Below, piece by piece: positions 1 through 9,021 of a stretch of 53,682 bases of DNA (its first letter is position 1; each line of letters opens with the position of its first letter). The stretch is from an uncultured Lentisphaerota bacterium (lineage in GTDB: Bacteria > Verrucomicrobiota > Lentisphaeria > Victivallales > UBA1829): positions 1 to 53,682 of the forward strand of contig ONQZ01000018.1 in NCBI GenBank assembly GCA_900320095.1. The letters are read 5' to 3'. The notes under the pieces were generated by a model. That model did no database searches. It was not told the DNA's origin and saw only the letters and a program-made list of their open reading frames with translations. The translations under genes and the position numbers were made by a program.

Positions 1-623
1 TGGACGCGCCGGGCAAGCCGACCGTGCTGGTATTCCTGCATGGCGTGGGCGAACGCGGCAGCGACAACAAATCCCAGCTCCGCTACGGATTCGCCGAGAT
101 CGTTTCCTATATCCTCGCCCATAAGAATACCAAGGTCGTCCTGCTCGCGCCGCAATGCCCCGCGAGCGAGGGCTGGGGCAACAACGTCCAGCGCGGCGGC
201 GACGGCATCATCCGTCCGGAAAGCGTGTTCGCCAACCTGCCGAAGCTGGTTCATGCGAAGATGAAGGAATTCGACGCCGATCCCGCGCGCATCTATGTGA
301 CCGGGTTCTCCATGGGCGGACACGGCACGATCGAGCTCGCGGGCCGCAATCCCGACCTCTTCGCCGGCTGTGTGGCGATCTGCTGCGGAGGCACCCGCGA
401 GGAGGCGGAGCGCCTGAAGGACATGCCGGTCGCGCTGTATCAGGGCGACTACGACGAGACGGTCCGCACCGAGCTCACGCGCGACTTCTTCAAGTTCCTG
501 CAGGAGGCGGGCAACACGCAGTGCAGCTACCGCGAATACCCGCTGATCGCGCACAACGCCTGGGACATCTGCTACAACGACTACACCACGCTCGACTGGC
601 TCTTCGCCCAAAGAAAGAAATGA
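1..623 (+). CDS. alpha/beta hydrolase (esterase/peptidase-like), 5'-truncated
   Basis: The reading frame is open from the first bases of the window, so the start codon lies upstream; what is seen is the C-terminal 207 or so residues. A beta strand running into HGVGERG gives the oxyanion-hole region of the alpha/beta hydrolase fold. GFSMGGHG, near window base 305, is the GxSxG nucleophile elbow. A later GDYDE supplies the likely acidic residue and AHNAW the catalytic histidine. The layout matches the PHB-depolymerase/carboxylesterase-like or prolyl-oligopeptidase-like serine hydrolases often secreted by polysaccharide degraders. The missing N-terminus prevents checking for a signal peptide. 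It converges on the symporter gene and shares the terminator between them. Substrate is unknown. Confidence 0.8.
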   Translation, partial: DAPGKPTVLVFLHGVGERGSDNKSQLRYGFAEIVSYILAHKNTKVVLLAPQCPASEGWGNNVQRGGDGIIRPESVFANLPKLVHAKMKEFDADPARIYVTGFSMGGHGTIELAGRNPDLFAGCVAICCGGTREEAERLKDMPVALYQGDYDETVRTELTRDFFKFLQEAGNTQCSYREYPLIAHNAWDICYNDYTTLDWLFAQRKK

Positions 624-664
624 GCTGAGATTCCCATTCTGATTCTAAAATTCTAAAACACACG

Positions 665-701
665 CTCCCGCCCGGACCAACAATCCCGGCGGGAGTTTTT
701 T
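665..701 (+). terminator. Rho-independent terminator after the hydrolase gene
   Basis: CTCCCGCC at 665-672 pairs with GGCGGGAG at 688-695 around a 15-nt loop and is followed at once by six T. It lies 42 bases after the hydrolase stop and just before the end of the convergent symporter gene. Confidence 0.85.
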
Positions 702-719
702 GATTACGGGGAAAATGGA

Positions 720-2189
720 TTAGTCTTCGTATGCGTAGATGTCGACGTAGGCGACGGCGTCGTCGTACAGTTTCAAGACGTCTTCGGACGGGGTGCCGGC
801 GAGTTTGGAGGCGACGAACGCGGCGACGGCTCCGGCGGCGAATCCGGGCAGGATCTCGTAGATGCCGGTCTGTTTCAGGAAGACGAGCCAGCAGATGTCG
901 ACCGCCGCGCCGACCACGATGCCGGCGACCGCACCCGCGAAATTGAACTTGCGCCAGAAGAGCGACAGGAGGATGGCGGGACCGAACGCCGCGCCGAAGA
1001 GTCCCCAGGCGTTTTCTACGAGCCCCATGATGGAACCGGAGTTCGGATTCGCGGCGATCACGAGCGCGACGACGGCGACCGCGAGCACGACGAGACGCCC
1101 GACCCACATGAGTTCGCGGTCGGACGCGCGGTTCCTGCGGACGATCGGCTTGTAGACGTCGCTGGCGAGCGAGGACGAGGCGGAAAGCAGCTGGCTGTCG
1201 GCGGTGCTCATGGAGGCCGCCAGCACGGCGGAAAGCAGGACGCCGGAAAACAAAGCGGGGAAGAGACTGCGGACCATCTGAACGAAGACCAGTTCGTTTT
1301 TCTCCATATCGTCATCTATGCCGAAGTTCAGGCGCCCGACGATGCCGATCAGCACCGCGAAGATCAGGATCAGAAGCGTCCAGATGATGCCGATCCAGGC
1401 GGACACCTTCAGTGTCTTCTGCGACTTGATCGACATGAACCGGATGATGATGTGCGGCATCCCGAAGTAGCCCAGCCCCCACGCCAGCCCGGACACGATG
1501 TCGTGCCAGTCCGCGGCGGGATTCCAGTAGGGGTCGGAAGCTTCGATGGCCTCGCCGAGGAAGTCCATCATGAGGAAAGCGAACACCGGAGCGAGGAGCA
1601 TCGCGCCGAGGATGAGCAGCCCCTGGAAGAAGTCGGTCCAGCACACGGCGGAGAACCCGCCCATGAACGTATACCCCACGATGATGAACACGGCGAGATA
1701 CATCGCCGTCATCGGGTCCATGCCGATGACCTTGTGGAACAGCGTGCCGCACGCCTTGATGCTGGACGCCGCGTAGACCGTGTACGCCAGCAGGAAGACG
1801 ACCGCGCAGATCACCTGCAGCGCCTTCGATTTCGCCAGGAACCGGTTCGAGAGGTATTGCGGGATCGTGATCGCGTCGCCGGACACGATGGAGAACCTCC
1901 TCAGGCGCGGCGCTTCGATCAGCCAGCTCGCCGTATAGCCCGCCACAAGCCCGACCGGGATCCAGATCTTGCCGAGCCCGAACGCATAGACCGAGGTCGG
2001 AAGCCCCATCAGCACCCATGCGCTCATGTCCGACGCGCCCGCGGACAGCGCCCCGACCCACGCGCCCATCTTGCGGTCGCCCAGGAAGAACGTCTTTTCA
2101 CCGCCCTTGCGGTCCTTGATAAAGAAATAGACTCCGATTCCAAGCATGCAGAGCAGGTAGAGGATGAAAACGATGACTTCAGGGTTCAT
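720..2189 (-). CDS. putP: sodium/proline symporter (SSS family)
   Basis: 489 residues, the usual length for PutP. About 13 hydrophobic segments run through the protein, starting with a membrane helix at residues 5-24. The stretch GGFSAVCWTDFFQG matches the conserved GG...TD..QG signature of the sodium:solute symporter family, and the SADSQLL-like region near residue 330 matches the sodium-site helix. Na+-coupled uptake of proline is the best family match, but close SSS members carry other amino acids or organic acids. Its 5' end lies only 48 bases from the end of the low-GC restriction endonuclease gene and I see no promoter in that gap, so the insertion of that module may have changed its expression. 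Confidence 0.88.
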   Translation of the reverse strand: MNPEVIVFILYLLCMLGIGVYFFIKDRKGGEKTFFLGDRKMGAWVGALSAGASDMSAWVLMGLPTSVYAFGLGKIWIPVGLVAGYTASWLIEAPRLRRFSIVSGDAITIPQYLSNRFLAKSKALQVICAVVFLLAYTVYAASSIKACGTLFHKVIGMDPMTAMYLAVFIIVGYTFMGGFSAVCWTDFFQGLLILGAMLLAPVFAFLMMDFLGEAIEASDPYWNPAADWHDIVSGLAWGLGYFGMPHIIIRFMSIKSQKTLKVSAWIGIIWTLLILIFAVLIGIVGRLNFGIDDDMEKNELVFVQMVRSLFPALFSGVLLSAVLAASMSTADSQLLSASSSLASDVYKPIVRRNRASDRELMWVGRLVVLAVAVVALVIAANPNSGSIMGLVENAWGLFGAAFGPAILLSLFWRKFNFAGAVAGIVVGAAVDICWLVFLKQTGIYEILPGFAAGAVAAFVASKLAGTPSEDVLKLYDDAVAYVDIYAYED

Positions 2190-2237
2190 AGGGCTGGTAT
2201 CCGGTCAATGTGGGGTGATATGACGTTTGGGGCGGGG

Positions 2238-3155
2238 TTATCGAGGGCCAAGGAATTTGTTTCCGTTTAGGTGAATCATATGATCGGGAATGTCCGCAAT
2301 CCAGACCTCCGTTTCCCAAGCCAACTGATTCGAATACTTTCTGTAAGATTCGAAATTGAGGAATGCGGTTACAAAAATCTTTCCTGCCGTAACATCCTTT
2401 GTCATTTCTGAAATCTCAAGTATTCGCTTGGGATCCATCGGACCGACGGATGTGACAGCCTCAATGAAATAGAGCCAGTTCTTGTCTTCCCGATAAAGCA
2501 CTACGTCCGGCATTTTGTCGTGAAGGGTAATATCAATCCCAAGTTCTTCCAGTTTTTTGATATCCTTCACCAAATCCTTTTTCGTTGTATCTCCGACATA
2601 AAGACAGATTGAACCAGGTGCAAAGCGAGAAGCGAATTGCTCAATGATAGCTTTTTGCAATTCATTATGTTTCCCGGCGGAGAAGGTGTAGTCCCGGTTG
2701 TTAATCTTAACCGGAACCAACAATATTTGCCTTTTTGAAGTGTATGTGTCTTTTAATTGCTGATGATGTTCCAAAAACCATTTTACAGCGCTTTTTTGTT
2801 TTTTCCCACCCAAACATTGAATTGCCGATAATGCTTCTGTTGTCAATCTGTAACGGTAATTCGGACTATTTGTTGCCACCCCGTTATCTTCAATGAGGGC
2901 GGCATTGCGAAAATGATGCATTGCCTGCTTTCGAAATGTCTCCCGACTGTTTTCCGCATAGGTTATGCCATAATTCTTTTTGGCAAAAGCAATGATGTCG
3001 TGAATGCGAATCCAATTGTTTGTTGCTTCCTTCCATGGCATCCTTTTTGTAATACCTGCCATTGCCAGCAGAGAAAGGCAACAGATGTCTGTTTGTTGTC
3101 TCCTGGGCATTCCTATTTCTTCAAGGAATGCTCTGGTTCTGTCGATTTTATTCAT
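2238..3155 (-). CDS. BsuBI/PstI-type restriction endonuclease
   Basis: 305 residues. The C-terminal half carries the family signature: PDVVLYREDKNWLYFIEAVT followed by VGPMDPKR, which supplies the acidic and glutamate residues of a PD-(D/E)xK-like active site. The N-terminal half is a probable DNA-recognition region with helical character. Family members are type II enzymes cutting CTGCAG; specificity here is inferred from family only. The gene starts inside the last codons of the methyltransferase gene (8-base overlap), the usual M-then-R order, so the two are probably co-translated. Base composition is clearly more AT-rich than in the flanking genes, a sign of horizontal transfer. Confidence 0.88.
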   Translation of the reverse strand: MNKIDRTRAFLEEIGMPRRQQTDICCLSLLAMAGITKRMPWKEATNNWIRIHDIIAFAKKNYGITYAENSRETFRKQAMHHFRNAALIEDNGVATNSPNYRYRLTTEALSAIQCLGGKKQKSAVKWFLEHHQQLKDTYTSKRQILLVPVKINNRDYTFSAGKHNELQKAIIEQFASRFAPGSICLYVGDTTKKDLVKDIKKLEELGIDITLHDKMPDVVLYREDKNWLYFIEAVTSVGPMDPKRILEISEMTKDVTAGKIFVTAFLNFESYRKYSNQLAWETEVWIADIPDHMIHLNGNKFLGPR

Positions 3156-4656
3156 ATGCCATTTCCATTACGATATTGTCACATGCCTGAGTTGTCAGGT
3201 CTCCGGAGGCTATTATTTTTTCGCCAATTTGTTTGATAATCCTGACAGGAGGAACAGGGATGCTGTTTACTTCTGTACTGTTTACCTGGGTACTGCCGTT
3301 CAGAACGCGGTAATACCGATCAAACAAGGTGGAGTTCAGCAATGCATAAATCCCGTATGCTGTCGGTTTGTCCATGTCGGATCCGTCTGTAGGTTCAACA
3401 TAGTTAATCTTGTTTTGCGTTCCGATAAAAGTGTACTCCGGAAAATCATCCGCAAGATATATTCCACACTGAAGTCGGCGATGTTCCTCTTTTGCTGTGA
3501 ATCTCTTGCAGAAAACATAGTTTTTATTCCTTTGAATTAATCCCGGCTTTTTGTCGACAATCCAATCATAATCCTTGCCGGACGGGTCATGGTGAACCCT
3601 GCCATTACGGATGTGCTGACTATAAAACAACGGGACAATGTGTTCTCCCGGTCCTTTTCTAAGTTCATCCCATTGACGGAAGTCTACTACAATTCCTGTT
3701 CTCATCCGCAGACCTTCCTCTGGCAAGGTTTTCTCATAAAAATGAATCTTGTTGATAACGTCCATTTCTTCACTGCATGTCGGCAGAAAGACATAAAAAT
3801 CTTTTCCCGATACAACAGAGGAATAAGGAACGCTTATTGCTGAAACATTGTCGAAATCGCTATTGTTCCGGCTGGATGTGACAAAAACGGATTTTGGTGT
3901 TTCGGAAGTCTTTCTGACTTTAATAATCATCGTTTCCTGAAGAACTTCCTCATCTTTGAAAACTGTGTCCCGACTCAGGAACAAATGGATATGCATCAGT
4001 TTTCCGTCTGTCAGCAGGTATTTCCTGAAACGTTGGAAATAAAGACCTGATGTCCAGCTTCGCGGGATAATGTAAACCATTTCGCTTCCCGGTCTCAAAT
4101 TGAACAGAGACATTGAGGCAAAGAGAAAATACAAATTGGGGGCGCCATGAACTACCGTTGGCATTGCAAGAGCATCCGCTTCATCCCTCAAAATACGTAG
4201 ATATGGCGGGTTGGAAATAATCAGATCATATTTATGTGCGGAAGAATCTGCAAGCAGAGTTCCTTCAAAATCATGCTGTTGAGTCAGAATGTAGTTGTCT
4301 GTGATAAGGTCATAATCTACAGGGATGTCTGACATCTGTTTGATAATGGCAAGATTGTCTCTCAAAAGAGGTTGTATTTCAGGATCTGTTTCATAACAGG
4401 TCAAATGAATTGATTTGACCGCATGCGTTTCATTCAGCCTTTCTATGATTGCCGCGGAAAGAATACCGCTGCCTGTTCCGGGATCAAGAATGCTGACATG
4501 CTCCGGCAAAAGAGTCAAATCGAATAACTCCGCCATAAACTTTGCCGTCTCCATTGACGTGAAGAACTGCCCCTTCTTTTTGCGTTTGTTTTTAGGCATT
4601 CCGTCAATGAAGAGTTTTGTTTTATTCGCGATAATGGCTAATAAAGCACAATTCAT
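3148..4656 (-). CDS. adenine-specific DNA methyltransferase of a BsuBI/PstI-type R-M system
   Basis: 502 residues from ATG at 4656. A GTG 12 bases upstream keeps the same frame, but GGAG sits six bases before the ATG, so the ATG is preferred. The order of motifs is that of gamma-class N6-adenine methyltransferases: GQFFT (motif X) near residue 29, LDPGTGSG (motif I, AdoMet binding), and SNPPYL (motif IV, catalytic NPPY). The long C-terminal part is the presumed target-recognition domain. It protects host DNA against the endonuclease encoded immediately downstream. Like that gene it is AT-rich compared with the window; the composition shift covers both genes and stops near 4770. Confidence 0.88.
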   Translation of the reverse strand: MNCALLAIIANKTKLFIDGMPKNKRKKKGQFFTSMETAKFMAELFDLTLLPEHVSILDPGTGSGILSAAIIERLNETHAVKSIHLTCYETDPEIQPLLRDNLAIIKQMSDIPVDYDLITDNYILTQQHDFEGTLLADSSAHKYDLIISNPPYLRILRDEADALAMPTVVHGAPNLYFLFASMSLFNLRPGSEMVYIIPRSWTSGLYFQRFRKYLLTDGKLMHIHLFLSRDTVFKDEEVLQETMIIKVRKTSETPKSVFVTSSRNNSDFDNVSAISVPYSSVVSGKDFYVFLPTCSEEMDVINKIHFYEKTLPEEGLRMRTGIVVDFRQWDELRKGPGEHIVPLFYSQHIRNGRVHHDPSGKDYDWIVDKKPGLIQRNKNYVFCKRFTAKEEHRRLQCGIYLADDFPEYTFIGTQNKINYVEPTDGSDMDKPTAYGIYALLNSTLFDRYYRVLNGSTQVNSTEVNSIPVPPVRIIKQIGEKIIASGDLTTQACDNIVMEMAYE

Positions 4657-4792
4657 TTTCTTCTCCACTATGCATCATCTCTGTTTTTGAATAAACAGTT
4701 TTTTCCCTCTATAAGCAGTCGATAATAGTTTGGAAAGAAATCATAGCGTATCTTATGGACAGATTAATGTAACGCGGAAACGGCGGGGATTC

Positions 4793-4831
4793 AAGCCGGA
4801 AAGAGCATTTTGTCGGATATTTTTCCGGCTT
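4793..4831. repeat. perfect 10-bp inverted repeat and neighbouring hairpin downstream of the Bax1 gene
   Basis: AAGCCGGAAA at 4793-4802 is the exact reverse complement of TTTCCGGCTT at 4822-4831. A second palindrome, GCCGGAGTCTCCGGC, lies at 4875-4889. Both are in the 243-base gap between the R-M genes and the Bax1 gene. They may act in transcript ending, but neither has a clean T-tract. I see no gene in this gap. Confidence 0.5.
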
Positions 4832-4899
4832 TCCGTTCGGAGTCTCTCACGATGAGCTCGACGCCGACTGTATAGCCGGAGTCTCCGGCGGAAGACGGT

Positions 4900-6117
4900 T
4901 CAGGCGAGGGAGTCCAGCAGCTTCGAGACTTTCTCCACGCCGGGGAAATCCCGGAACAGGAATCCGTGAGACTGGAAATAGCCGCTCGCCTCAAGGCGTT
5001 CCTTCAGAACGCCATCTTTTTTCAGCAGGGAACGGTCCACACCGAGCAGGAGATTGCGTTCGGGGTGCGCCTCGCACCATGCCAGTCGCTGTTCAAGCTG
5101 GTGCGCGTGCCAGAGGTGGAACAGCTCCATCGGGTATTCGCGGCCGGATGCGTCGCGGAACACGAAATCGGGGAACAGGAGCGCCTGTCCGCCGAGCGGG
5201 ATCCAGCCGGGCATGTCGTCGAGCGTCCAGCCGGTCCGCGAGGTGCGGAAATAGTCGGCGAACATGCGGATTTCCTCCGGCTGGTAGGCGACGAAGTTGG
5301 CGTAATGGCTTACGAGGCCGCTGGATTCGTCGAGCTTGAGCTTGCGCGGATGCTCTTTCCACATGACCTCGGCGGCGATGCTCCATTGGGGGAGCTGGCA
5401 GACGGCGGGGAAGAACGACGCGATCTGGAGGCCGTATTTCGCGCTGTGTTCCAGCACGCTCGCGGGGCCGTCGAACGTGAGGCGGATCGCGTCCTTGCCG
5501 GTCATTTCGGCGGTGAAGAGCAACCGGAAGAACTTCATGTAGCGGAAGAGGCGGCGCAGGAAGGCGGGTTCCGACTTCGCCGGGATCGTTACGGTCAGCT
5601 TCGAGGCGAAGAGCAGCAGCGACTGCACCAGCGAGACGTTGTAGCGTTCCGGCACCTCGCGCACCAGCATCTTTTTCATCGGCAGGAGGCGTTCGCACTC
5701 CGGCAGGTCGCAGTAGATTCCCTGCGCAAACGTTTCGGCGGCGGACGGGACCGAGGCGAACACGGCGGCCTTGACGTCGTCCAGCGATTCGGGCGCGCCG
5801 CCCGAACGCAGCAGCGCGGCGGTCCCGCGGAAGAGTTCGACGCGGGCGGCGGGGTAGTCGCAGTCGGCGGGCAGCGAGAATTCGGCGCGGTCGCGGACGG
5901 TCTTGTGCAGGCCCTCCGCGAGCTTCTTGTCGCGGAACGCTGCGGCGAGCGCGGCGGCGGATTCGTCGAGTTCGGCGGCGGTCGCCCCGGCGCCTTCGCC
6001 GTAGAGCAGGATCAGCGCCTCGGCGTAACGCAGGATCTCCGGGTCGTCCGTGCGGACGAACTGCGGCTTCACGGTGTCGCCGGAGAGGCGGGCGCGGATG
6101 AGGTCCTTCGTGAGCAT
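4900..6117 (-). CDS. Bax1-like nuclease (DUF790 family), partner of XPB helicase
   Basis: 405 residues, starting with MLTKDLIRARL. The start is fixed by a TGATG junction in which the helicase stop codon shares one base with this ATG. The protein has the DUF790 layout: an N-terminal region beginning with the typical 'ML..dl' opening, a middle alpha-helical part, and a C-terminal nuclease-like domain where FPDFVFRDASG, then YPMELFHLW, then LLGVDRSLLKK provide the PD...E pattern of PD-(D/E)xK nucleases. The lysine usually expected right after the glutamate is not obvious. In archaea Bax1 binds XPB and cuts DNA during unwinding. Coupling to the XPB gene here supports the same complex. Role in repair or defence is open. 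Confidence 0.8.
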   Translation of the reverse strand: MLTKDLIRARLSGDTVKPQFVRTDDPEILRYAEALILLYGEGAGATAAELDESAAALAAAFRDKKLAEGLHKTVRDRAEFSLPADCDYPAARVELFRGTAALLRSGGAPESLDDVKAAVFASVPSAAETFAQGIYCDLPECERLLPMKKMLVREVPERYNVSLVQSLLLFASKLTVTIPAKSEPAFLRRLFRYMKFFRLLFTAEMTGKDAIRLTFDGPASVLEHSAKYGLQIASFFPAVCQLPQWSIAAEVMWKEHPRKLKLDESSGLVSHYANFVAYQPEEIRMFADYFRTSRTGWTLDDMPGWIPLGGQALLFPDFVFRDASGREYPMELFHLWHAHQLEQRLAWCEAHPERNLLLGVDRSLLKKDGVLKERLEASGYFQSHGFLFRDFPGVEKVSKLLDSLA

Positions 6118-7502
6118 CAGTAGCGCCTCCGGGAATACGCGCTGTTCTGGCGGCGGCGGTCGCTCACGTTCATCTCGCTGGTGCCGTCGCTCACGAGTTC
6201 GTAGAGCACGGCCTCCTTGCCCTCGGCGCGGCGCAGGATGCGTCCGAGGCGCTGGACGTGTTCGCGCGTGCAGCCGCTGCCGGAGACCACGATGCCGATG
6301 TTCGCCTCGGGGACGTCCACGCCCTCGTTCAGCACCTTGCTCGTGACCAGAACCGGGTATTCGCCCTGCCGGAACCGTTCGAGGAAGTCCTTGCGTTCCG
6401 CCGCCTTCGTCTTGTGGGTCAGCACGGGCAGGCAGAGCGTTTCGCCGATGCGGTACGCCGTGTCGTTGTCCGCCGTGAACACGATCGTGCGCGCGGACGG
6501 ATTTTCGCGAATGATGCGCCAGACCTCGCGGAGCTTCGCCGAGCCGCAGCGTGCGATGGCGCGTTGCCGCAGATACGCCTGGTACGCCTCGCGTCCGCCG
6601 GGACGCCGGGCGCACAGCGCGATGAAGTCGCTCCAGGCGGAATTGTCCTGGAACCGGATGTTGTTGGCGCGCAGAAACGCCACGTATTTTGTGTGGGCGG
6701 CGTTGTATTCGGCGGTCTCCTCCGGGGTGAGGCCGAGGCGGAGCCGGACGGTGCGGTAAGGCGACAGCACGCCGCCTTCGAGTTCGTTGATCTCGGTCCG
6801 GTACACGGGCTGTCCGATCAAGTCGCACATAACGGGGAACGTGTCACCGGTGTCCGGCGTGGCGGAGAGCCCCAGACGGTACGGCGCGAGGCAGAGCGAG
6901 GCGGAGAGACGGTTCACCTCGCCGGGCAGATGGTGGCATTCGTCATAGATCGCCAGCCCGAATTTATTGCCGATCTGCGGCATGCGGAGCACGGCGGAAT
7001 CGTAGGTGCTGACCGTGATCTGCCGGACGTCGCTGCTGCCGCCGCCGAGCATGCCGACCGGCACCTCGAAGGCACGTTCGAGTTGGGACGCCCACTGGTG
7101 CAGCAGGTCGATCGTCGGGACCACGACCAGCGTGGAACGCCGGACGGCGGCGATCGCCAGGAACGCGAGGAAGGTCTTGCCGGAGCCCGTCGGCATGGCG
7201 ACGATGCCGCGGCACTTGGCGGCGAGCCAGGCGGACAGCGCGGCGCTCTGGTGTGGCATCGGCTTGAACTTCGTGCGGAGCGGCGCGCCGAACACGGTAT
7301 AGTCTCGGGCGCGGTCGTCGGGCTGGATCCCGCCCGCGTACAGTCGTCGCATGATCGCCTCGTAGCGGCAGGCTTCCGCTCGCCATGCCCCGATGCGAGG
7401 ATCGTCGGTCACGAGGTCGATGACGAGCGCCGCCGCTTCGGGGGAACCCTCCAGCACGATTGTACCCTCGTCGAACCGCAGGAGACAGCCGGTATCCTTC
7501 AT
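6117..7502 (-). CDS. XPB-type DNA helicase (superfamily 2)
   Basis: 461 residues. The start at 7502 has GGAGG seven bases upstream. Helicase motifs appear in order: Walker A PTGSGKT at residues 104-110, motif Ia VVVPT near 126, DECH box at 187-190, motif III SAT at 213-215, and QRLGRILR (motif VI) near the C-terminus. A long spacer between the two RecA-like domains fits the XPB thumb region. It is shorter than eukaryotic XPB and like the archaeal/bacterial forms. The adjacent, overlapping DUF790 gene is the known partner, so the pair likely unwinds and cuts damaged or foreign DNA. I find no promoter clearly in the 146 bases upstream; transcription from tyrS is possible. Confidence 0.86.
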   Translation of the reverse strand: MKDTGCLLRFDEGTIVLEGSPEAAALVIDLVTDDPRIGAWRAEACRYEAIMRRLYAGGIQPDDRARDYTVFGAPLRTKFKPMPHQSAALSAWLAAKCRGIVAMPTGSGKTFLAFLAIAAVRRSTLVVVPTIDLLHQWASQLERAFEVPVGMLGGGSSDVRQITVSTYDSAVLRMPQIGNKFGLAIYDECHHLPGEVNRLSASLCLAPYRLGLSATPDTGDTFPVMCDLIGQPVYRTEINELEGGVLSPYRTVRLRLGLTPEETAEYNAAHTKYVAFLRANNIRFQDNSAWSDFIALCARRPGGREAYQAYLRQRAIARCGSAKLREVWRIIRENPSARTIVFTADNDTAYRIGETLCLPVLTHKTKAAERKDFLERFRQGEYPVLVTSKVLNEGVDVPEANIGIVVSGSGCTREHVQRLGRILRRAEGKEAVLYELVSDGTSEMNVSDRRRQNSAYSRRRY

Positions 7503-7648
7503 GCCGCGGCCTCCGTTTGAGCAGAAATGAGGCAGTTCGCGGACAAAAAGAGAGGACCGCATACGGCGTTCCGCACGTCCGTCGCCGGATGTCTGAACAC
7601 GGTCATGAAGCGGTCCTTTCTTCTGAGAAAACGGATGGGATTTGGGGA

Positions 7649-8935
7649 TTACCCGATGACCACCCGCTTGAGGTTTTTCTTGCCGGCCTTCAGGATCAGG
7701 GCGCCATCGGTGAAGTCGGCGGCCGTGACCACGCGGTCGATCGTGGCGACGCGTTCGTCGCCGCAGTAGGCTCCGCCGCCCTGAATCAGACGGCGCGCTT
7801 CGCTGTTCGTCTTGCAGAGGCCCGCCTGCACGAGGAGCGTGATGATGTTGATGCCCTCGGCGGGGAGTTCGAGGTTGAACGTCGGGAGGTCGGCGGCGGC
7901 GACGCGGCGGACGGCGGCGAGGTCGATCTTCGCGATCTCGCTGGAGGTCGGGATCGCGCCTGCCTCGTCGGCGAATCCGAATTTGGTGCCGGCGGCGCAG
8001 AAGACCTTTTCCGCCTCGGCCTTGCCGTGCGCGAGCGCGGTCGCCTCGTAGGCGAGGATCTCCTTGGCACGGTTGATGTTGCCGCCGGGGGCGCAGAGAC
8101 GCTTGATTTCGTCGACCGGAAGCGCGGTGAACCCGAGCATGAGCTTCTCGACCTGCGAGTCGTCGGTGTTGCGCCAGAACTGGTAGTAGTCGAACGTGCT
8201 GTAGCGTTCGGCATCGAGCCAGACGGCGTGGCCATTGGACTTGCCGAACTTGTTGCCGTCCTTGTCCATGAGGAGCGGCATCGTGAGGCCGTAGACGGCA
8301 TTCTGTTCGAGGCGGCGGACCAGTTCGGTGCCGCAGGTGATGTTGCCCCACTGGTCCTGTCCGCCGAGCTGGAGGCGGCAGCCGTGGGTGCGGTAGAGGT
8401 GCAGGAAGTCGTAGCCCTGCAGGATCATGTAGTTGAACTCGAGAAACGAGACGCCGACCTCGGAGTTGAGGCGCATCTGCACGGATTCGGCCTGAAGCAT
8501 GCGGTTCACGCTGAACTTGGAGCCGATGTCGCGCAGGAAGTCGAGATACAGCATGCCCGCGAACCAGTCGGCGTTGTTCGTGAAGATCGCGTTGTCCACG
8601 GAGATGAACCGCTGGAGCTGGGACTTCAGGCACTCCACGTTGTGCGCCACTTCCTCCTTCGACAGGATCGGACGCGCCGTGGACTTGCCGGACGGGTCGC
8701 CCACGAGCGCGGTCGCGCCGCCGACGAGCACGATCGGGGTGTGGCCGCATTTCTGCATGATGCGCATCGCCATGACGGGGAGCAGGTGTCCCACGTGGAG
8801 GCTGCTGCCGGTCGGGTCGAATCCGACGTAGAAACGGACTTTTTCCTTGCCGAGAAGTTCGCGCACCTCGTCTTCGGCGGTGCACTGGTAAATGAAGCCG
8901 CGTTCCCGCAGCACATCAAAAGCGTTCTGTTCCAT
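7649..8935 (-). CDS. tyrS: tyrosyl-tRNA synthetase
   Basis: 428 residues, normal bacterial TyrRS length. Class I signatures are clear: HVGH at residues 47-50 (HIGH motif) and KFGKS at 229-233 (KMSKS motif). The tyrosine pocket shows in QLGGQDQWGNI around 190-198. The last 60 or so residues, with INIITLLVQAGLCKTNSEARRLI (written here only as the S4-like region), form the RNA-binding S4 domain. It charges tRNA-Tyr in the cytoplasm. A strong promoter-like sequence sits just upstream at 8969-8997. Confidence 0.97.
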   Translation of the reverse strand: MEQNAFDVLRERGFIYQCTAEDEVRELLGKEKVRFYVGFDPTGSSLHVGHLLPVMAMRIMQKCGHTPIVLVGGATALVGDPSGKSTARPILSKEEVAHNVECLKSQLQRFISVDNAIFTNNADWFAGMLYLDFLRDIGSKFSVNRMLQAESVQMRLNSEVGVSFLEFNYMILQGYDFLHLYRTHGCRLQLGGQDQWGNITCGTELVRRLEQNAVYGLTMPLLMDKDGNKFGKSNGHAVWLDAERYSTFDYYQFWRNTDDSQVEKLMLGFTALPVDEIKRLCAPGGNINRAKEILAYEATALAHGKAEAEKVFCAAGTKFGFADEAGAIPTSSEIAKIDLAAVRRVAAADLPTFNLELPAEGINIITLLVQAGLCKTNSEARRLIQGGGAYCGDERVATIDRVVTAADFTDGALILKAGKKNLKRVVIG

Positions 8936-8968
8936 AGTTGTTCCTTTCCGAAATGGATATATCTATTT

Positions 8969-8997
8969 AATATAGCACGGATTCCGTCTTTCTGCAA
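8969..8997 (-). promoter_or_regulatory. sigma-70-type promoter for tyrS
   Basis: On the minus strand TTGCAG, 17 bases, TATATT. The expected start point is about 8962, giving a leader of about 25 bases before the tyrS ATG. Confidence 0.65.
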
Positions 8998-9021
8998 TCC
9001 GATTCCGGCGTTTTCCGGGCA

